NCBI RefSeq assembly: GCF_003346715.1
Contig: NZ_QQPQ01000013.1
Span: 1-64,000, forward strand
From: Oceanispirochaeta sp. M1
Lineage (GTDB): Bacteria; Spirochaetota; Spirochaetia; DSM-2461
Reading direction: 5' to 3'
DNA: 64,000 nucleotides
Under the pieces are notes generated by a model. The model was not told the origin of the DNA. It ran no database searches and was given only the letters and a program-made list of their open reading frames with translations. How positions within the stretch are numbered: position 1 is the stretch's first letter; every line of letters begins with the position of its first letter. Below are positions 16,410 to 25,548 of the stretch, one piece after another. Position numbers and translations under genes: made by a program.

Positions 16410-17374
16410 TGGCAAAAAAAGAATTTGTACATTTTTCAATAATGAAAGACGAAGTCTGTTCGTTTCTCGCACCCAGTGAGTCGGGCCAGCTTTTTGTGGA
16501 CTGCACAATGGGTGAGGGTGGTCACTCTTTTGAGTTTCTGAGCCGTTTTCCTGATATCCGCCTGATAGGACTGGATGCAGATCCTGTAATACAGCAGAAA
16601 GCCAAAAAACGCCTGGCCTCCTTCGGGGATCGGGTTCAGTTTATTAATACATATTTTGATGAATACTTTGAAGATCAGATCGGTCTTGATAAGCCTGACA
16701 GAATTCTCCTGGATCTTGGTATCTCCATGTTTCATTACGAGGAGAGTGGTAGAGGATTCACATTCGCCAAGGATGAACCTCTTGATATGAGACTCAATAC
16801 GGATAATCCTCTCTCTGCAGAGGTTCTGGTTAATGAATATGATGAGAAGGAACTGGCTGATCTTATTTATAAATACGGAGAAGAGCGCTATTCCAGAAGA
16901 ATCGCTCAGGCCATAGTTCGTGAAAGAGCCGTAGAGCCTATTAAATCAGCTTCTCAGCTGGCAAATATAGTTGCTCACTCGGTTCCTGCAGCCTATAGGC
17001 ATGGACGCATACACGCCGCCACCAGAACCTTTCAGGCTATCCGCATTGTCGTGAATAATGAACTGGGACGTCTTCACTCTGTTCTCAGGGGTGCGGTAAA
17101 GTCTCTTAAACCCGGCGGCGTGATTGCCGTTATTACTTTTCACTCTCTGGAAGACCGGATAGTGAAACACTTTTTCAGAGATTTAAACCGGGACTGTATC
17201 TGTCCTTCCGAACAGCCCCGCTGCAGCTGCGGCGGAGCCAGAGTGGTTGATATGGTCACCCGTAAGCCCGTAGTGCCTACAGCAGAAGAAATCTCTATAA
17301 ATCCTGCCTCCCGCAGCTCCAAGCTGAGGGTGGCCCGCAGAATTTCGGATTTCTGGAGAGAATCTGATGTATAG
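16409..17374 (+). CDS. rsmH: 16S rRNA (cytosine-1402-N4)-methyltransferase RsmH
   Basis: Methylates C1402 of 16S rRNA in the decoding site. The SAM-binding DCTMGEGGHSFEFL motif near residue 30, DRILLDLGISMFHYEESGRG and the C-terminal GGVIAVITFHSLEDRIVKHF are all family signatures. At 321 aa it is full length. It is second in the dcw cluster as in most bacteria, starting on the last base of mraZ and overlapping ftsL by 8 bases. Confidence 0.97.
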   Translation: MAKKEFVHFSIMKDEVCSFLAPSESGQLFVDCTMGEGGHSFEFLSRFPDIRLIGLDADPVIQQKAKKRLASFGDRVQFINTYFDEYFEDQIGLDKPDRILLDLGISMFHYEESGRGFTFAKDEPLDMRLNTDNPLSAEVLVNEYDEKELADLIYKYGEERYSRRIAQAIVRERAVEPIKSASQLANIVAHSVPAAYRHGRIHAATRTFQAIRIVVNNELGRLHSVLRGAVKSLKPGGVIAVITFHSLEDRIVKHFFRDLNRDCICPSEQPRCSCGGARVVDMVTRKPVVPTAEEISINPASRSSKLRVARRISDFWRESDV

Positions 17375-17642
17375 GAAAGTACTGCACTTCAGTCTGCTGG
17401 TCCTTTTTCCGGCACTCCTCTGTCTGAATGTATGGCAGAGTTTTCGGTATCAGCAGCTGGAGGCGGACCTTGTGAGTCTGCAGAAACAGCAGCTGGACCT
17501 TGTAGAGAAGAATAAACGTGCTCTTGCGGCTGTTGCCGTCTTCAGTTCCCCCTTGAGAGTGGGGCTTCTGGCAGAAGAGAGCGATGATCTTGTGAAAGCG
17601 GCTGCGTCAGATATAATTCTGCTGCAGAAGGAGGGCCAGTGA
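17367..17642 (+). CDS. ftsL: FtsL-like cell-division protein
   Basis: A 91-aa bitopic protein with a short cytoplasmic tail, one membrane segment (about residues 6-23) and a leucine-rich periplasmic coiled coil (LEADLVSLQKQQLDLVEKNK). The sequence is too short and variable for a firm family match; the call rests on topology and on the classic rsmH-ftsL position. FtsL bridges FtsB, FtsQ and FtsWI in the divisome. It overlaps both neighbours (8 bases with rsmH, 4 with murF). Confidence 0.75.
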   Translation: MYRKVLHFSLLVLFPALLCLNVWQSFRYQQLEADLVSLQKQQLDLVEKNKRALAAVAVFSSPLRVGLLAEESDDLVKAAASDIILLQKEGQ

Positions 17643-19054
17643 CCTCACCTTTCGGTGTCACAAAACTGCTTAAGCTTTCCGAGGGCTTTTTCCTGGGAGA
17701 CAGAAATAAGTGGCGGGAACCACATTATATCTGCATAGACTCAAGAGATGCTCGTCCTGATACTCTATTTGTTCCACTGAAAGGGGAACGGACTGACGGT
17801 CATCTTCATATCAAATCTGCAATAGAGGGCGGCAGTACTGCTGTTCTGGTTGAAAAGGTCTGGGCTGAAAATCATACAGCAACACTCCAGGACTGGGCTT
17901 CTGCTTATGATGTTCTGTTTTTTCCTGTAGATGATACTCTGAAGCATATGCAGATCCTGGCCTCCCGACATAGGCAGCTTTTTAAGGATCTGAAGGTTGT
18001 AGGAGTCACCGGTAGTAATGGGAAAACTACTACAAAGGAGATGATCGCCTCTATTCTTGAGACAATGGGAAGCACCTATAAGAATCCGGGAAATCTGAAT
18101 TCCGAAATTGGACTTCCTCTTACGGTGCTCAGAATGAACAAGCAGTACGAATATGCCGTTTTAGAGATGGGGATCAATCATATAGGTGAAATGGATATTC
18201 TTGTTGATATCGCCCGTCCCGATACGGCTGTTATAACAAATGTGGGAACAGCACATATAGGGTATCTGGGAAGTCAGAGACGCATTGCCGAAGAAAAGAG
18301 AAAGATTTTTTCTCTTCAGGATTCCTCCGGGAAGGCTTTTATTTATGAAAATGAGAGCTTTGCTGATGTTTTATTTGAAAATGCTCAGGGTGAAACACTC
18401 CGTTTTGGAGTAAAGTCCATACCTGAGCTGCTTGAAGTTATTGATCTGGGCCTGGAAGGGCAGAAACTGGTATTCACCGACTGTACCGTCACTCTCGCTC
18501 TTCCCGGGATCCATAATCTAAATAATGCACTGGCTGCAACAGCTGTGTGCAGAAGTCTGGGGGCAGACTGGAATCATATTCGAATAGGTCTGGGGAAACT
18601 CTCGGCAGTATTCGGACGCAGCGAAATTCTGAAAGGGAAAGTTGACATTATTCAGGACTGTTATAATGCCAATCCTGATTCTGTCATGGCTGCGGTAAGA
18701 ATGCTTGTGGATCTCCCAAGCGGCGGAAGACGTCTTCTGGTGCTGGGCGATATGCTTGAACTCGGTGAAGAGAGTCATACTTCACACAGTAATCTCGGCA
18801 GAGCGTTAACCGACAGCTCTGTGGACGAGGTGTTTTTCTTCGGCCCCGAAATGAAGGCCGCAGCCCGGGAGTATGGACTGAGTGGAAAGAATGCGTTTTG
18901 TACCGACGACTATCGCATTCTGGAACAGCAAGTACTGGGTACTGTGGAGCCTGGAGATCTTCTTCTCCTGAAAGGGTCCCGGGGAATGGAACTGGAAAGA
19001 TTGACCGCTCCTCTTTTAAAGGGCATGTCAAGTGAGTCTGTTTTGAAGTCCTGA
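17639..19054 (+). CDS. murF: UDP-N-acetylmuramoyl-tripeptide--D-alanyl-D-alanine ligase
   Basis: Adds D-Ala-D-Ala to the UDP-MurNAc-tripeptide, the last cytoplasmic peptide-addition step of peptidoglycan synthesis. The N-terminal IDSRDARPDTLFVPLKGERT is the UDP-binding domain, VVGVTGSNGKTTTKEM the ATP P-loop, and the C-terminal DCYNANPDSVMAAVRML the MurF-type ligase domain. At 471 aa it is normal. The GTG start has AAGGAGG in front and overlaps the ftsL stop (GTGA). Confidence 0.95.
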   Translation: MTSPFGVTKLLKLSEGFFLGDRNKWREPHYICIDSRDARPDTLFVPLKGERTDGHLHIKSAIEGGSTAVLVEKVWAENHTATLQDWASAYDVLFFPVDDTLKHMQILASRHRQLFKDLKVVGVTGSNGKTTTKEMIASILETMGSTYKNPGNLNSEIGLPLTVLRMNKQYEYAVLEMGINHIGEMDILVDIARPDTAVITNVGTAHIGYLGSQRRIAEEKRKIFSLQDSSGKAFIYENESFADVLFENAQGETLRFGVKSIPELLEVIDLGLEGQKLVFTDCTVTLALPGIHNLNNALAATAVCRSLGADWNHIRIGLGKLSAVFGRSEILKGKVDIIQDCYNANPDSVMAAVRMLVDLPSGGRRLLVLGDMLELGEESHTSHSNLGRALTDSSVDEVFFFGPEMKAAAREYGLSGKNAFCTDDYRILEQQVLGTVEPGDLLLLKGSRGMELERLTAPLLKGMSSESVLKS

Positions 19055-19086
19055 CTTTAAAGCGTCTTATAAATTGAAATAGGCTT

Positions 19087-19099
19087 CCTGCGGTGCAGG
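19087..19099 (+). other. Small hairpin in the murF-mraY gap
   Basis: CCTGC (19087-19091) and GCAGG (19095-19099) form a 5-bp stem with a 3-base loop, 25 bases before the mraY start and ahead of its GGGAGGGG ribosome binding site. There is no T-run, so this is not a terminator. Confidence 0.35.
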
Positions 19100-19124
19100 G
19101 GGTCGTTAATGTTCGGGAGGGGAC

Positions 19125-20204
19125 ATGTTTGAAGCGATATTTTATCCGCTTGTTAAGTATTTTTCTTTTTTCAATATATTCAAGTATATAAGCTTTCGCT
19201 CGGCTTATGCCGCAGTGACAGCACTCCTCATTTCATTTATGTTCGGTCCGAGAGTAATCCGGATGCTTACTCAGTTGAAATTAGGACAGGAAGTAAGAAA
19301 TGACGGACCTGAGACTCATCTTTCCAAGGCGGGAACACCCACCATGGGTGGAGTCCTTATTGTTCTCTCTGTTACATTCTCTGTCATTATGTGGCAGGAC
19401 TTGAGTGAATTTTACACCTGGGTAACATTAATTGCTCTTATTGGTTTCGGAATTCTCGGTTTTCTCGATGATTACCTTAAAATCTCAAGAAAAAGTTCTG
19501 AAGGGCTGCGCTCAGGTCTTAAACTCTGGGGTCAGCTGATTGTTTCCACGATTATCATGGTTATCCTCTATATTTATAAGAATGACCACACAACTCTGCT
19601 GTACCTTCCTTTCTTCAAGAATCCTGTACTTGATATGGGAATGCTCTATATTCCTTTCGGTGTTTTTATGCTGGTGGGTTTTTCCAATGCAGTGAATCTT
19701 ACCGACGGTCTTGACGGCCTGGCTACAGGGCTTATGATTATTGCTTTAATTGCTTTTACTGTAATAGCTTATCTTTCAGGTCATGCCGTGTTCTCAGACT
19801 ATCTGCAGATCCCTTTTTTAAAGGGTTCCGGTGAACTGACAGTTGTCACGTTTGCCATGCTGGGGGCCTGTATAGGTTTTTTGTGGTTCAACTGCCACCC
19901 CTCTGAACTCATGATGGGTGATACGGGCAGCCTCTCAATGGGCGGCTTTATAGCCACCTTGGCACTGATCCTTAAAAAAGAAATTCTACTTGTCATCATC
20001 GGCGGTGTTTTTGTAATTGAAACAGTCTCTGTGATGATCCAGGTTTATTCGTTCAAAAAAACAGGGAAGAGGGTCTTTAAGATGGCCCCTCTTCATCACC
20101 ATTTCGAGCTATCCGGATGGGCGGAAAGCAAGGTTGTGACACGGTTCTGGATTCTGGGCGGCATGTTTGCCATCCTGGGACTGTCTACACTGAAGATTCA
20201 GTAG
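19125..20204 (+). CDS. mraY: Phospho-N-acetylmuramoyl-pentapeptide-transferase
   Basis: Makes lipid I from UDP-MurNAc-pentapeptide and undecaprenyl phosphate in the inner membrane. About ten hydrophobic segments are visible. Family motifs are KAGTPTMGGVLIV (residues about 67-79), FLDDYLKISRKSSEGL, the catalytic NLTDGLDGLATG, and the C-terminal APLHHHFELSGW. Length 359 aa is standard. GGGAGGGGAC precedes the ATG. Confidence 0.97.
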   Translation: MFEAIFYPLVKYFSFFNIFKYISFRSAYAAVTALLISFMFGPRVIRMLTQLKLGQEVRNDGPETHLSKAGTPTMGGVLIVLSVTFSVIMWQDLSEFYTWVTLIALIGFGILGFLDDYLKISRKSSEGLRSGLKLWGQLIVSTIIMVILYIYKNDHTTLLYLPFFKNPVLDMGMLYIPFGVFMLVGFSNAVNLTDGLDGLATGLMIIALIAFTVIAYLSGHAVFSDYLQIPFLKGSGELTVVTFAMLGACIGFLWFNCHPSELMMGDTGSLSMGGFIATLALILKKEILLVIIGGVFVIETVSVMIQVYSFKKTGKRVFKMAPLHHHFELSGWAESKVVTRFWILGGMFAILGLSTLKIQ

Positions 20205-20224
20205 GAAAGGGGATATAAAGGGAA

Positions 20225-21367
20225 ATGAGACGGTTCGAAGCTGACCGTATGGTTAACAGAATGAGTGACTCAGGCCTGCTGGCTATTATGGTTCTTCTTA
20301 CGGGAACCGGTGTGAGCGCTCTCTTCTCAGCTTCTTATCACTTCGGCAGTGTAGCTGCAGGAAATCCATTTTTCTTTTTCAACCGTCAGATTATATGGAT
20401 CATTATCGGTACCTTTTTCAGTTTAATTCTGAGCCGTGTACCACTGGATCTGATCCGTAAGCTGACAATACCCTTTGTTATTTTTACTTTAGTATTGAAT
20501 GCTCTTACCTATGTCCCGGGAATCGGCAGTACCGCAGGCGGTGCTCAGCGATGGATAGAAATCGCCGGTAACTCTTTTCAACCAAGTGAATTAGTTCGTG
20601 TTGCTCTTGTTTTGTATGTCGCTCATATTCTTGAAAAAAAGAAAGACTGTATGGATGATTTTGTCAATTCCATCCTCCCTGTTCTGATTATGTCTGTTCT
20701 GATGGCCTGTATTGTTTATTTTCAGAATGATTTCTCTTCGGCAATATATGTATTCCTCCTGGCTATTATCATGCTGTTTCTGGCCGGTATCAGCTGGACA
20801 TACATCACTATCGGTTCTTTGACTATTGTGGTTCTGGCTGTACCCATGATTCTTGCAAAACCCTATCGTCTGGAACGTATCAGTTCATGGCTCAGTCCTA
20901 TGGCGGATCCTTCGGGTGCCGGCTACCAGCTTCTCAAGTCAAAGATGGCTCTTCAGAACGGCAGTTTTCTGGGGCGTGGACTGGGACAGGGACAGATTAA
21001 GCTGGGAGGTCTGCCTGCAGCCCATTCAGATTTCGTATTTGCCGTTGTAGGTGAAGAAACAGGCTTTGTGGGTGTTGTATTTATTTTGCTTCTGTTCCTG
21101 GTTTTTGCGTTGAAAGGTTATTCTGTTGCTCTTAACAGCTCCAGCTGTTATGTCAGACTTGCTGCCTTCGGACTGACCTCATCGGTTTATTTTCAGGTTC
21201 TTATCAATGTAGCTGTAGTCTGCGGAGCTCTTCCTGCGACCGGAATCCCTCTGCCCCTCTTTTCGGCGGGCGGAACTTCAACTCTGGTAACACTGGGAAT
21301 CTTCGGACTTCTGATAAATTTTTCCAGATTCAAGGCAAAAGACAGGGAGGTCCTCTGTGGTGCCTGA
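20225..21367 (+). CDS. ftsW: FtsW, SEDS septal peptidoglycan polymerase
   Basis: SEDS-family integral membrane glycosyltransferase that polymerises septal glycan with a partner class B PBP. Visible signatures are GGAQRWIEIAGNSFQPSEL in the first half, and AHSDFVFAVVGEETGFVGVV plus ALPATGIPLPLFSAGGTS near the end; about ten membrane segments. The dcw position next to ftsQ favours FtsW over RodA. No ftsI gene is beside it, which is unusual. Length 380 aa is normal. It overlaps ftsQ by 11 bases. Confidence 0.93.
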   Translation: MRRFEADRMVNRMSDSGLLAIMVLLTGTGVSALFSASYHFGSVAAGNPFFFFNRQIIWIIIGTFFSLILSRVPLDLIRKLTIPFVIFTLVLNALTYVPGIGSTAGGAQRWIEIAGNSFQPSELVRVALVLYVAHILEKKKDCMDDFVNSILPVLIMSVLMACIVYFQNDFSSAIYVFLLAIIMLFLAGISWTYITIGSLTIVVLAVPMILAKPYRLERISSWLSPMADPSGAGYQLLKSKMALQNGSFLGRGLGQGQIKLGGLPAAHSDFVFAVVGEETGFVGVVFILLLFLVFALKGYSVALNSSSCYVRLAAFGLTSSVYFQVLINVAVVCGALPATGIPLPLFSAGGTSTLVTLGIFGLLINFSRFKAKDREVLCGA

Positions 21368-22148
21368 AGTAGGTGTAACTCCTTTGTTTACAAAAATAAG
21401 AAAACTCCTGTTTATCTCTATTGCAGTGCTTGCAGTCCTCCTTGTATTTCAGCTGCTTACCCGGTTTATTGTTCTTCCCAGAATGGAAATTGCACAGATC
21501 CTTCTGGAAAGTACACTTAATCTCAGTGATGCAGAGCTTCTGGCTCTGGGTGGAATAACAGGTTCAGAAAATTATATTTCTCTGAATCCTAAAGAGATAG
21601 AAGCCCGTTATGAGAGTTCACCCCTGATCAGGAAAGCTTTTGTGGAAAAACAGTTCCCTTCCACTTTAAAACTTGTCCTTTACGGAAGATCAGCACTGGG
21701 GCTTATGATGGTTGAGAGGAATGGAGTTGATAATCCTCTGGTTTTTGATGAGTATGGTGTTCTTTATCATTCAGCGGATACTTCTCCCTACAGGAATCTT
21801 CCTGTTCTTTCGGGTTTAGAGCTGGATAAAGAGAGCCTTTCAGTTCTGCCGGAAGCACTGAATCCGTTTTTGAGTGATTTAAAGACCCTTCAAATAGATT
21901 CTCCCAAGCTTTTCGGTCAGATTTCAGAGATTGAAATCAAGAGAATAGAGGGTGCTCTCTATGAGGTTCATCTATATACAAGTGCCTATAGACTGCCTGT
22001 TGTCCTTTCATCAGGACTTACAGACGGTATTATGAAAAAGATACTTCTGGTTCTGGACTCTTTGAATGAAGCAGACCGCATAAAGGATTTTGAATATGCA
22101 GATTTCAGAGCCGATCAGGTAGTTCTGAAAACAAGGGAGGGCAATTAG
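21357..22148 (+). CDS. ftsQ: FtsQ/DivIB-like cell-division protein
   Basis: Bitopic divisome protein. A short cytoplasmic part precedes one membrane segment (about residues 15-36). A POTRA-type domain follows (LNLSDAELLALGG, then KEIEARYESSPLIRKAFVEK), and a beta domain begins KLVLYGRSALGLMMVERNG. Identification rests on topology, the POTRA pattern and the ftsW-ftsQ-ftsA position. At 263 aa it is normal. The GTG start has AGGGAGG upstream. Confidence 0.85.
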   Translation: MVPEVGVTPLFTKIRKLLFISIAVLAVLLVFQLLTRFIVLPRMEIAQILLESTLNLSDAELLALGGITGSENYISLNPKEIEARYESSPLIRKAFVEKQFPSTLKLVLYGRSALGLMMVERNGVDNPLVFDEYGVLYHSADTSPYRNLPVLSGLELDKESLSVLPEALNPFLSDLKTLQIDSPKLFGQISEIEIKRIEGALYEVHLYTSAYRLPVVLSSGLTDGIMKKILLVLDSLNEADRIKDFEYADFRADQVVLKTREGN

Positions 22149-22150
22149 TT

Positions 22151-23374
22151 TTGCCGGAAAGAGATATAGTCGTTGGACTGGACATCGGAACAAGCCGCGT
22201 ATCAGCTCTTATCGCTGAATACAATGAAGAGGGAGAACTCTGCTTTGCAGGAGCCGGTTCTGTTGCTTCTCAGGGACTGAGAAAAGGTGTTGTCGTAAAT
22301 ATCGAAGCAGCTCAGCAGGCCATTGCTAAAGCCATTGAAGCTGCCGAGCAGGAAGCAGGACGTACGGTGCACGATGTGTATACAGCAGTCACAAGCGGTA
22401 ATGTAGAAGGCCTTAACTCTCGTGGTGTTGTTGCTGTCAGCGGGAAGGGGCGTGAAGTAACCCAGCAGGATATCCGCCGTGTTATTGAAGCAGCTCAGGC
22501 CATTGCTGTCCCCATGGATCGTGAAATCCTTCATGTGGTAGCTCAACATTATATGGTGGATGACAAAGTGGGAATCAGAAATCCCATAGATATGATCGGA
22601 GTCCGTCTGGAAGCTGATGTTCACATTGTGACCGGCAGTATCGCCGCTACACAGAATGTAATAAAATGTGCTAACAGAAGTGGTTATAAGGTGAATGAAA
22701 TATCACTGGAATCCCTTGTGGGGTCTCAGGCTGTTTTATCGGAGGATGAGAAGGAACTGGGTGTCCTGTATCTGGATATAGGCGGTGGAACAAGTGATGC
22801 CATTGTATATCTTGAAGGTACTCCCCATTTTTCCGGTTCACTTCCAGTTGCCGGAGAGCAGGTGACTACAGATCTGTCCATTGTACTTGAACAGTCCATG
22901 GAACAGGCCGAAATGATCAAGCTCTCTCAGGCAAAGTGCTGGGAACCTCTGGTGGACAGTTCTCAGGAAGTTCTGCTTCCCGGGATAGGCGGACGTCCTC
23001 CCCGGAGTATTCCCGAGTTGGATGTGTGCCGTATCACTCAGTCCAGAATGGCAGAAATTTTACTTCTTATTCGCAAACAGCTGCAGCAGAAGGGATATAT
23101 GAATCGGCTGGGCGGTGGAATAGTACTGGCAGGGGGGGGTGCTCTTTTACCTGGTGTCGGTGAACTGGCATCTGATATATTCCAGAGACCCGTACGCATC
23201 GCTCTTCCTTCGGGAATGAAGAATCTGCCAAATGATTACCGTGGACCGGAATGGACCACCGTAATAGGCCTGGTGATGGCAGCTCATGAGGCTGATGAAA
23301 GTATGGAGACTGAAATTCCCGTAGGCGGGCAGGCATGGACCAGACTGAAGGAATGGTTTTCGAACTTTATATAA
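22151..23374 (+). CDS. ftsA: Cell-division protein FtsA
   Basis: Actin-like ATPase that tethers FtsZ to the membrane. The phosphate-1 motif VGLDIGTSRVSALIAEY is at the N-terminus, the SHS2/1C insertion follows (residues about 80-160), and the phosphate-2 motif LYLDIGGGTSDAIVY and GGIVLAGGGALLPGV are in the second half. The C-terminal end AWTRLKEWFSNFI is an amphipathic membrane-targeting helix. Start is TTG with GGGAGGG nine bases upstream. Length 407 aa is normal. Confidence 0.96.
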   Translation: MPERDIVVGLDIGTSRVSALIAEYNEEGELCFAGAGSVASQGLRKGVVVNIEAAQQAIAKAIEAAEQEAGRTVHDVYTAVTSGNVEGLNSRGVVAVSGKGREVTQQDIRRVIEAAQAIAVPMDREILHVVAQHYMVDDKVGIRNPIDMIGVRLEADVHIVTGSIAATQNVIKCANRSGYKVNEISLESLVGSQAVLSEDEKELGVLYLDIGGGTSDAIVYLEGTPHFSGSLPVAGEQVTTDLSIVLEQSMEQAEMIKLSQAKCWEPLVDSSQEVLLPGIGGRPPRSIPELDVCRITQSRMAEILLLIRKQLQQKGYMNRLGGGIVLAGGGALLPGVGELASDIFQRPVRIALPSGMKNLPNDYRGPEWTTVIGLVMAAHEADESMETEIPVGGQAWTRLKEWFSNFI

Positions 23375-23380
23375 ATACTT

Positions 23381-23398
23381 ACAGACCCCGGGGTCTGT
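23381..23398. repeat. Perfect 18-bp palindrome in the ftsA-ftsZ gap
   Basis: ACAGACCCC followed directly by GGGGTCTGT is a perfect inverted repeat with no loop, between the ftsA stop (23374) and ftsZ. No T-run follows, so it is not an intrinsic terminator. It could be a protein-binding site or an mRNA hairpin that adjusts the FtsA:FtsZ ratio. Confidence 0.5.
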
Positions 23399-23467
23399 GA
23401 TTAAACTGACGGGCCGTTGGTCTGATCAAATATGACTGAATGGACATCTATCCTTGGGAGGGGATTC

Positions 23468-24646
23468 ATGGAACTTGAAATTATGGAAGAAACTTTAGGT
23501 AACAAGACAGTTATCAAAGTAATAGGTGCAGGCGGCGGCGGCAGCAATGCTGTGAATAGAATGATCTCTTGTGGAGTGAAGGGTGTTGAGTTTATTGCAA
23601 CCAATACCGATCTGCAGGCTCTGGACAAATCACTGGCTCCGATTAAACTTCCTCTGGGCACAAAGCTCACAGGTGGACTCGGAGCAGGCGGAAATCCTGA
23701 GATTGGAGCTCAGGCTGCCGAAGAAGATAAGGAAACCCTGAAGAATGTGCTCAAAGGGGCAGATATGATCTTTATTACTGTCGGAATGGGTGGGGGGACA
23801 GGTACAGGATCGGCTCCTGTAATTGCCAGACTGGCAAGAGAACTTGGAGCTTTGACTGTTGCTGTTGTAACAAAGCCCTTCGGTTTTGAGCAGAGACGGA
23901 AGATGGTTCTTGCAGAAGAAGGAATTGATAAGTTGTATAAGGAAGTAGATACTCTTATCACCATCCCCAACGAAAACCTTATGAAAATAGTTGAGAAGAA
24001 TACTCCCATACGGGAAGCCTTCCTTATGGCAGATGATGTCCTGCGAATGGGTGTCCAGGGTATTTCAGATCTGATTACCCAGCATGGTGATATAAATATC
24101 GACTTTGCCGATGTGAAAGCCGTAATGCACGGACAGGGTGAGGCCCTCATGGGGATCGGTTCAGGCCGTGGTGATAACAGAGCCATTGATGCCGCAACCA
24201 GTGCTATCAATAATCCTCTTCTGGAAGATGCCAGCATAGACGGAGCCAGAGGACTTCTGGTCAACGTAGCCGGTGGTAACAGCCTTGCCCTCTCGGAGTA
24301 TAAAGAGGTTATGGATATCATTGCCGAAAATATCGACCCTGAGGCTACTGTGATTCCCGGTACAACCATTGATGAAACAATGGATGACGAAATTAAGGTT
24401 ACCGTAATTGCTACAGGATTCAGAAGCCGAAGAGAAGAGGCCAATCTTCCTAAGGAAGAAGAGGTTATCCCCGAAGTACCCGGAAATAACGATGAAATCC
24501 TTCCCTATGACAAATGGAAGAGCTTTTATGATGATAAACCCGGTGAATCCCATAGCAGTCCTTTTCAGAGTCTTGTAGGAGCAGGGCCCAGTGAATCGGA
24601 TCTATACGTACCTACATACCTTAGAAACAGGAAGGCTGGGAGCTGA
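23468..24646 (+). CDS. ftsZ: Cell-division protein FtsZ
   Basis: Tubulin-like GTPase forming the Z ring. It opens with [15 protein letters not shown], has the tubulin signature [12 protein letters not shown], the T7 loop [11 protein letters not shown], and ends in the conserved FtsA-binding tail (VPTYLRNRK). The start is placed at ATG 23468 because GGGAGGGG lies 4-11 bases upstream. An in-frame ATG at 23432 has no ribosome binding site. That gives 392 aa, a normal length. Confidence 0.97.
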   Translation: MELEIMEETLGNKTVIKVIGAGGGGSNAVNRMISCGVKGVEFIATNTDLQALDKSLAPIKLPLGTKLTGGLGAGGNPEIGAQAAEEDKETLKNVLKGADMIFITVGMGGGTGTGSAPVIARLARELGALTVAVVTKPFGFEQRRKMVLAEEGIDKLYKEVDTLITIPNENLMKIVEKNTPIREAFLMADDVLRMGVQGISDLITQHGDINIDFADVKAVMHGQGEALMGIGSGRGDNRAIDAATSAINNPLLEDASIDGARGLLVNVAGGNSLALSEYKEVMDIIAENIDPEATVIPGTTIDETMDDEIKVTVIATGFRSRREEANLPKEEEVIPEVPGNNDEILPYDKWKSFYDDKPGESHSSPFQSLVGAGPSESDLYVPTYLRNRKAGS

Positions 24647-24648
24647 AG

Positions 24649-25548
24649 ATGACGGGACAGGATTTATCCAGACAGTTTCAAGTTTATCTCACTGTTGAAC
24701 TCCGTATGTCTCCCAATACGGTTGAAGCATACCTCCGAGAGGTGCTGAAACTGGAGGAATTTCTGACCCGTACCGGAAGAAGCTGGCAGGATCTTGATGC
24801 GCCGCTTCTTGAAAATTACCTGATGGCTTTCCGTCAGGAGGATCAGGACCTGAGCCCGAGGACTCTTTCAAGAATACTCAGCAGCTTACGTTCTATGATG
24901 GAATTCCTGATCCTCAGCGGATACCGCTCCGACAACCCTCTACAGGGTATCGATATGCCCCGAATCAGTCAGTCTCTGCCCGAGGTAATGACTCTTGAGG
25001 AAGTTGAATCTTTTCTGGAAGCCATTCCTCTTGATACACTCCTCGGTCAGAGAGACCGGACCCTTTTTGAACTGATTTACAGCTGCGGTCTGAGAGTCTC
25101 AGAGGCTGTGGATCTTGAAATGAATCATCTGTACCCTGAAGAGGGGATGGTTCAGGTTTTCGGCAAGGGACAGAAGGAACGATGGGTTCCCCTGGGGCCT
25201 GTTGCTGAACACTGGCTCAGTATCTATCTTCATGATATCCGCCCCCGGCTTGTCCGCCCCGCATATATGACCAACTCTGTATTTCTGAATAACAGGGGAA
25301 AGGGGCTGTCCAGAAAGGGTATGTGGAAAAATTTTAAAACCATAGCCGAACATGCAGGTGTAAGTGGTAAAATTCATACTCTGAGACACTCTTTTGCTAC
25401 CCATCTTCTTCAGGGTGGAGCCGATCTCCGTTCTGTACAGGAAATGCTGGGACATTCGGATATCAGTACAACTCAGATCTATACACACCTCAACCGTGAT
25501 GACCTGCAGCATGCTCATGAATCTTTTCATCCCAGGGGGAAGGCATGA
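24649..25548 (+). CDS. Tyrosine recombinase XerC/XerD (copy 1)
   Basis: Site-specific recombinase of the type that resolves chromosome dimers at dif. The N-terminal SAM-like core-binding domain (about 1-95) is followed by the catalytic domain with SCGLRVSEAVDL (Arg), HTLRHSFATHLLQGG (His-Arg), LGHSDISTTQIYTH (His and nucleophile Tyr). At 299 aa it is complete. It begins 2 bases after ftsZ and overlaps the next lipoprotein gene. With the second Xer at 27.3 kb it probably forms the XerC/XerD pair; which is which cannot be settled here. Confidence 0.9.
   Translation: MTGQDLSRQFQVYLTVELRMSPNTVEAYLREVLKLEEFLTRTGRSWQDLDAPLLENYLMAFRQEDQDLSPRTLSRILSSLRSMMEFLILSGYRSDNPLQGIDMPRISQSLPEVMTLEEVESFLEAIPLDTLLGQRDRTLFELIYSCGLRVSEAVDLEMNHLYPEEGMVQVFGKGQKERWVPLGPVAEHWLSIYLHDIRPRLVRPAYMTNSVFLNNRGKGLSRKGMWKNFKTIAEHAGVSGKIHTLRHSFATHLLQGGADLRSVQEMLGHSDISTTQIYTHLNRDDLQHAHESFHPRGKA

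Noticed and set aside
23710-24444. Long open frame (244 codons) on the minus strand opposite ftsZ
   Set aside because: The translation is low-complexity Ser/Ala/Pro/Ile with no family features, and the plus strand encodes intact FtsZ.
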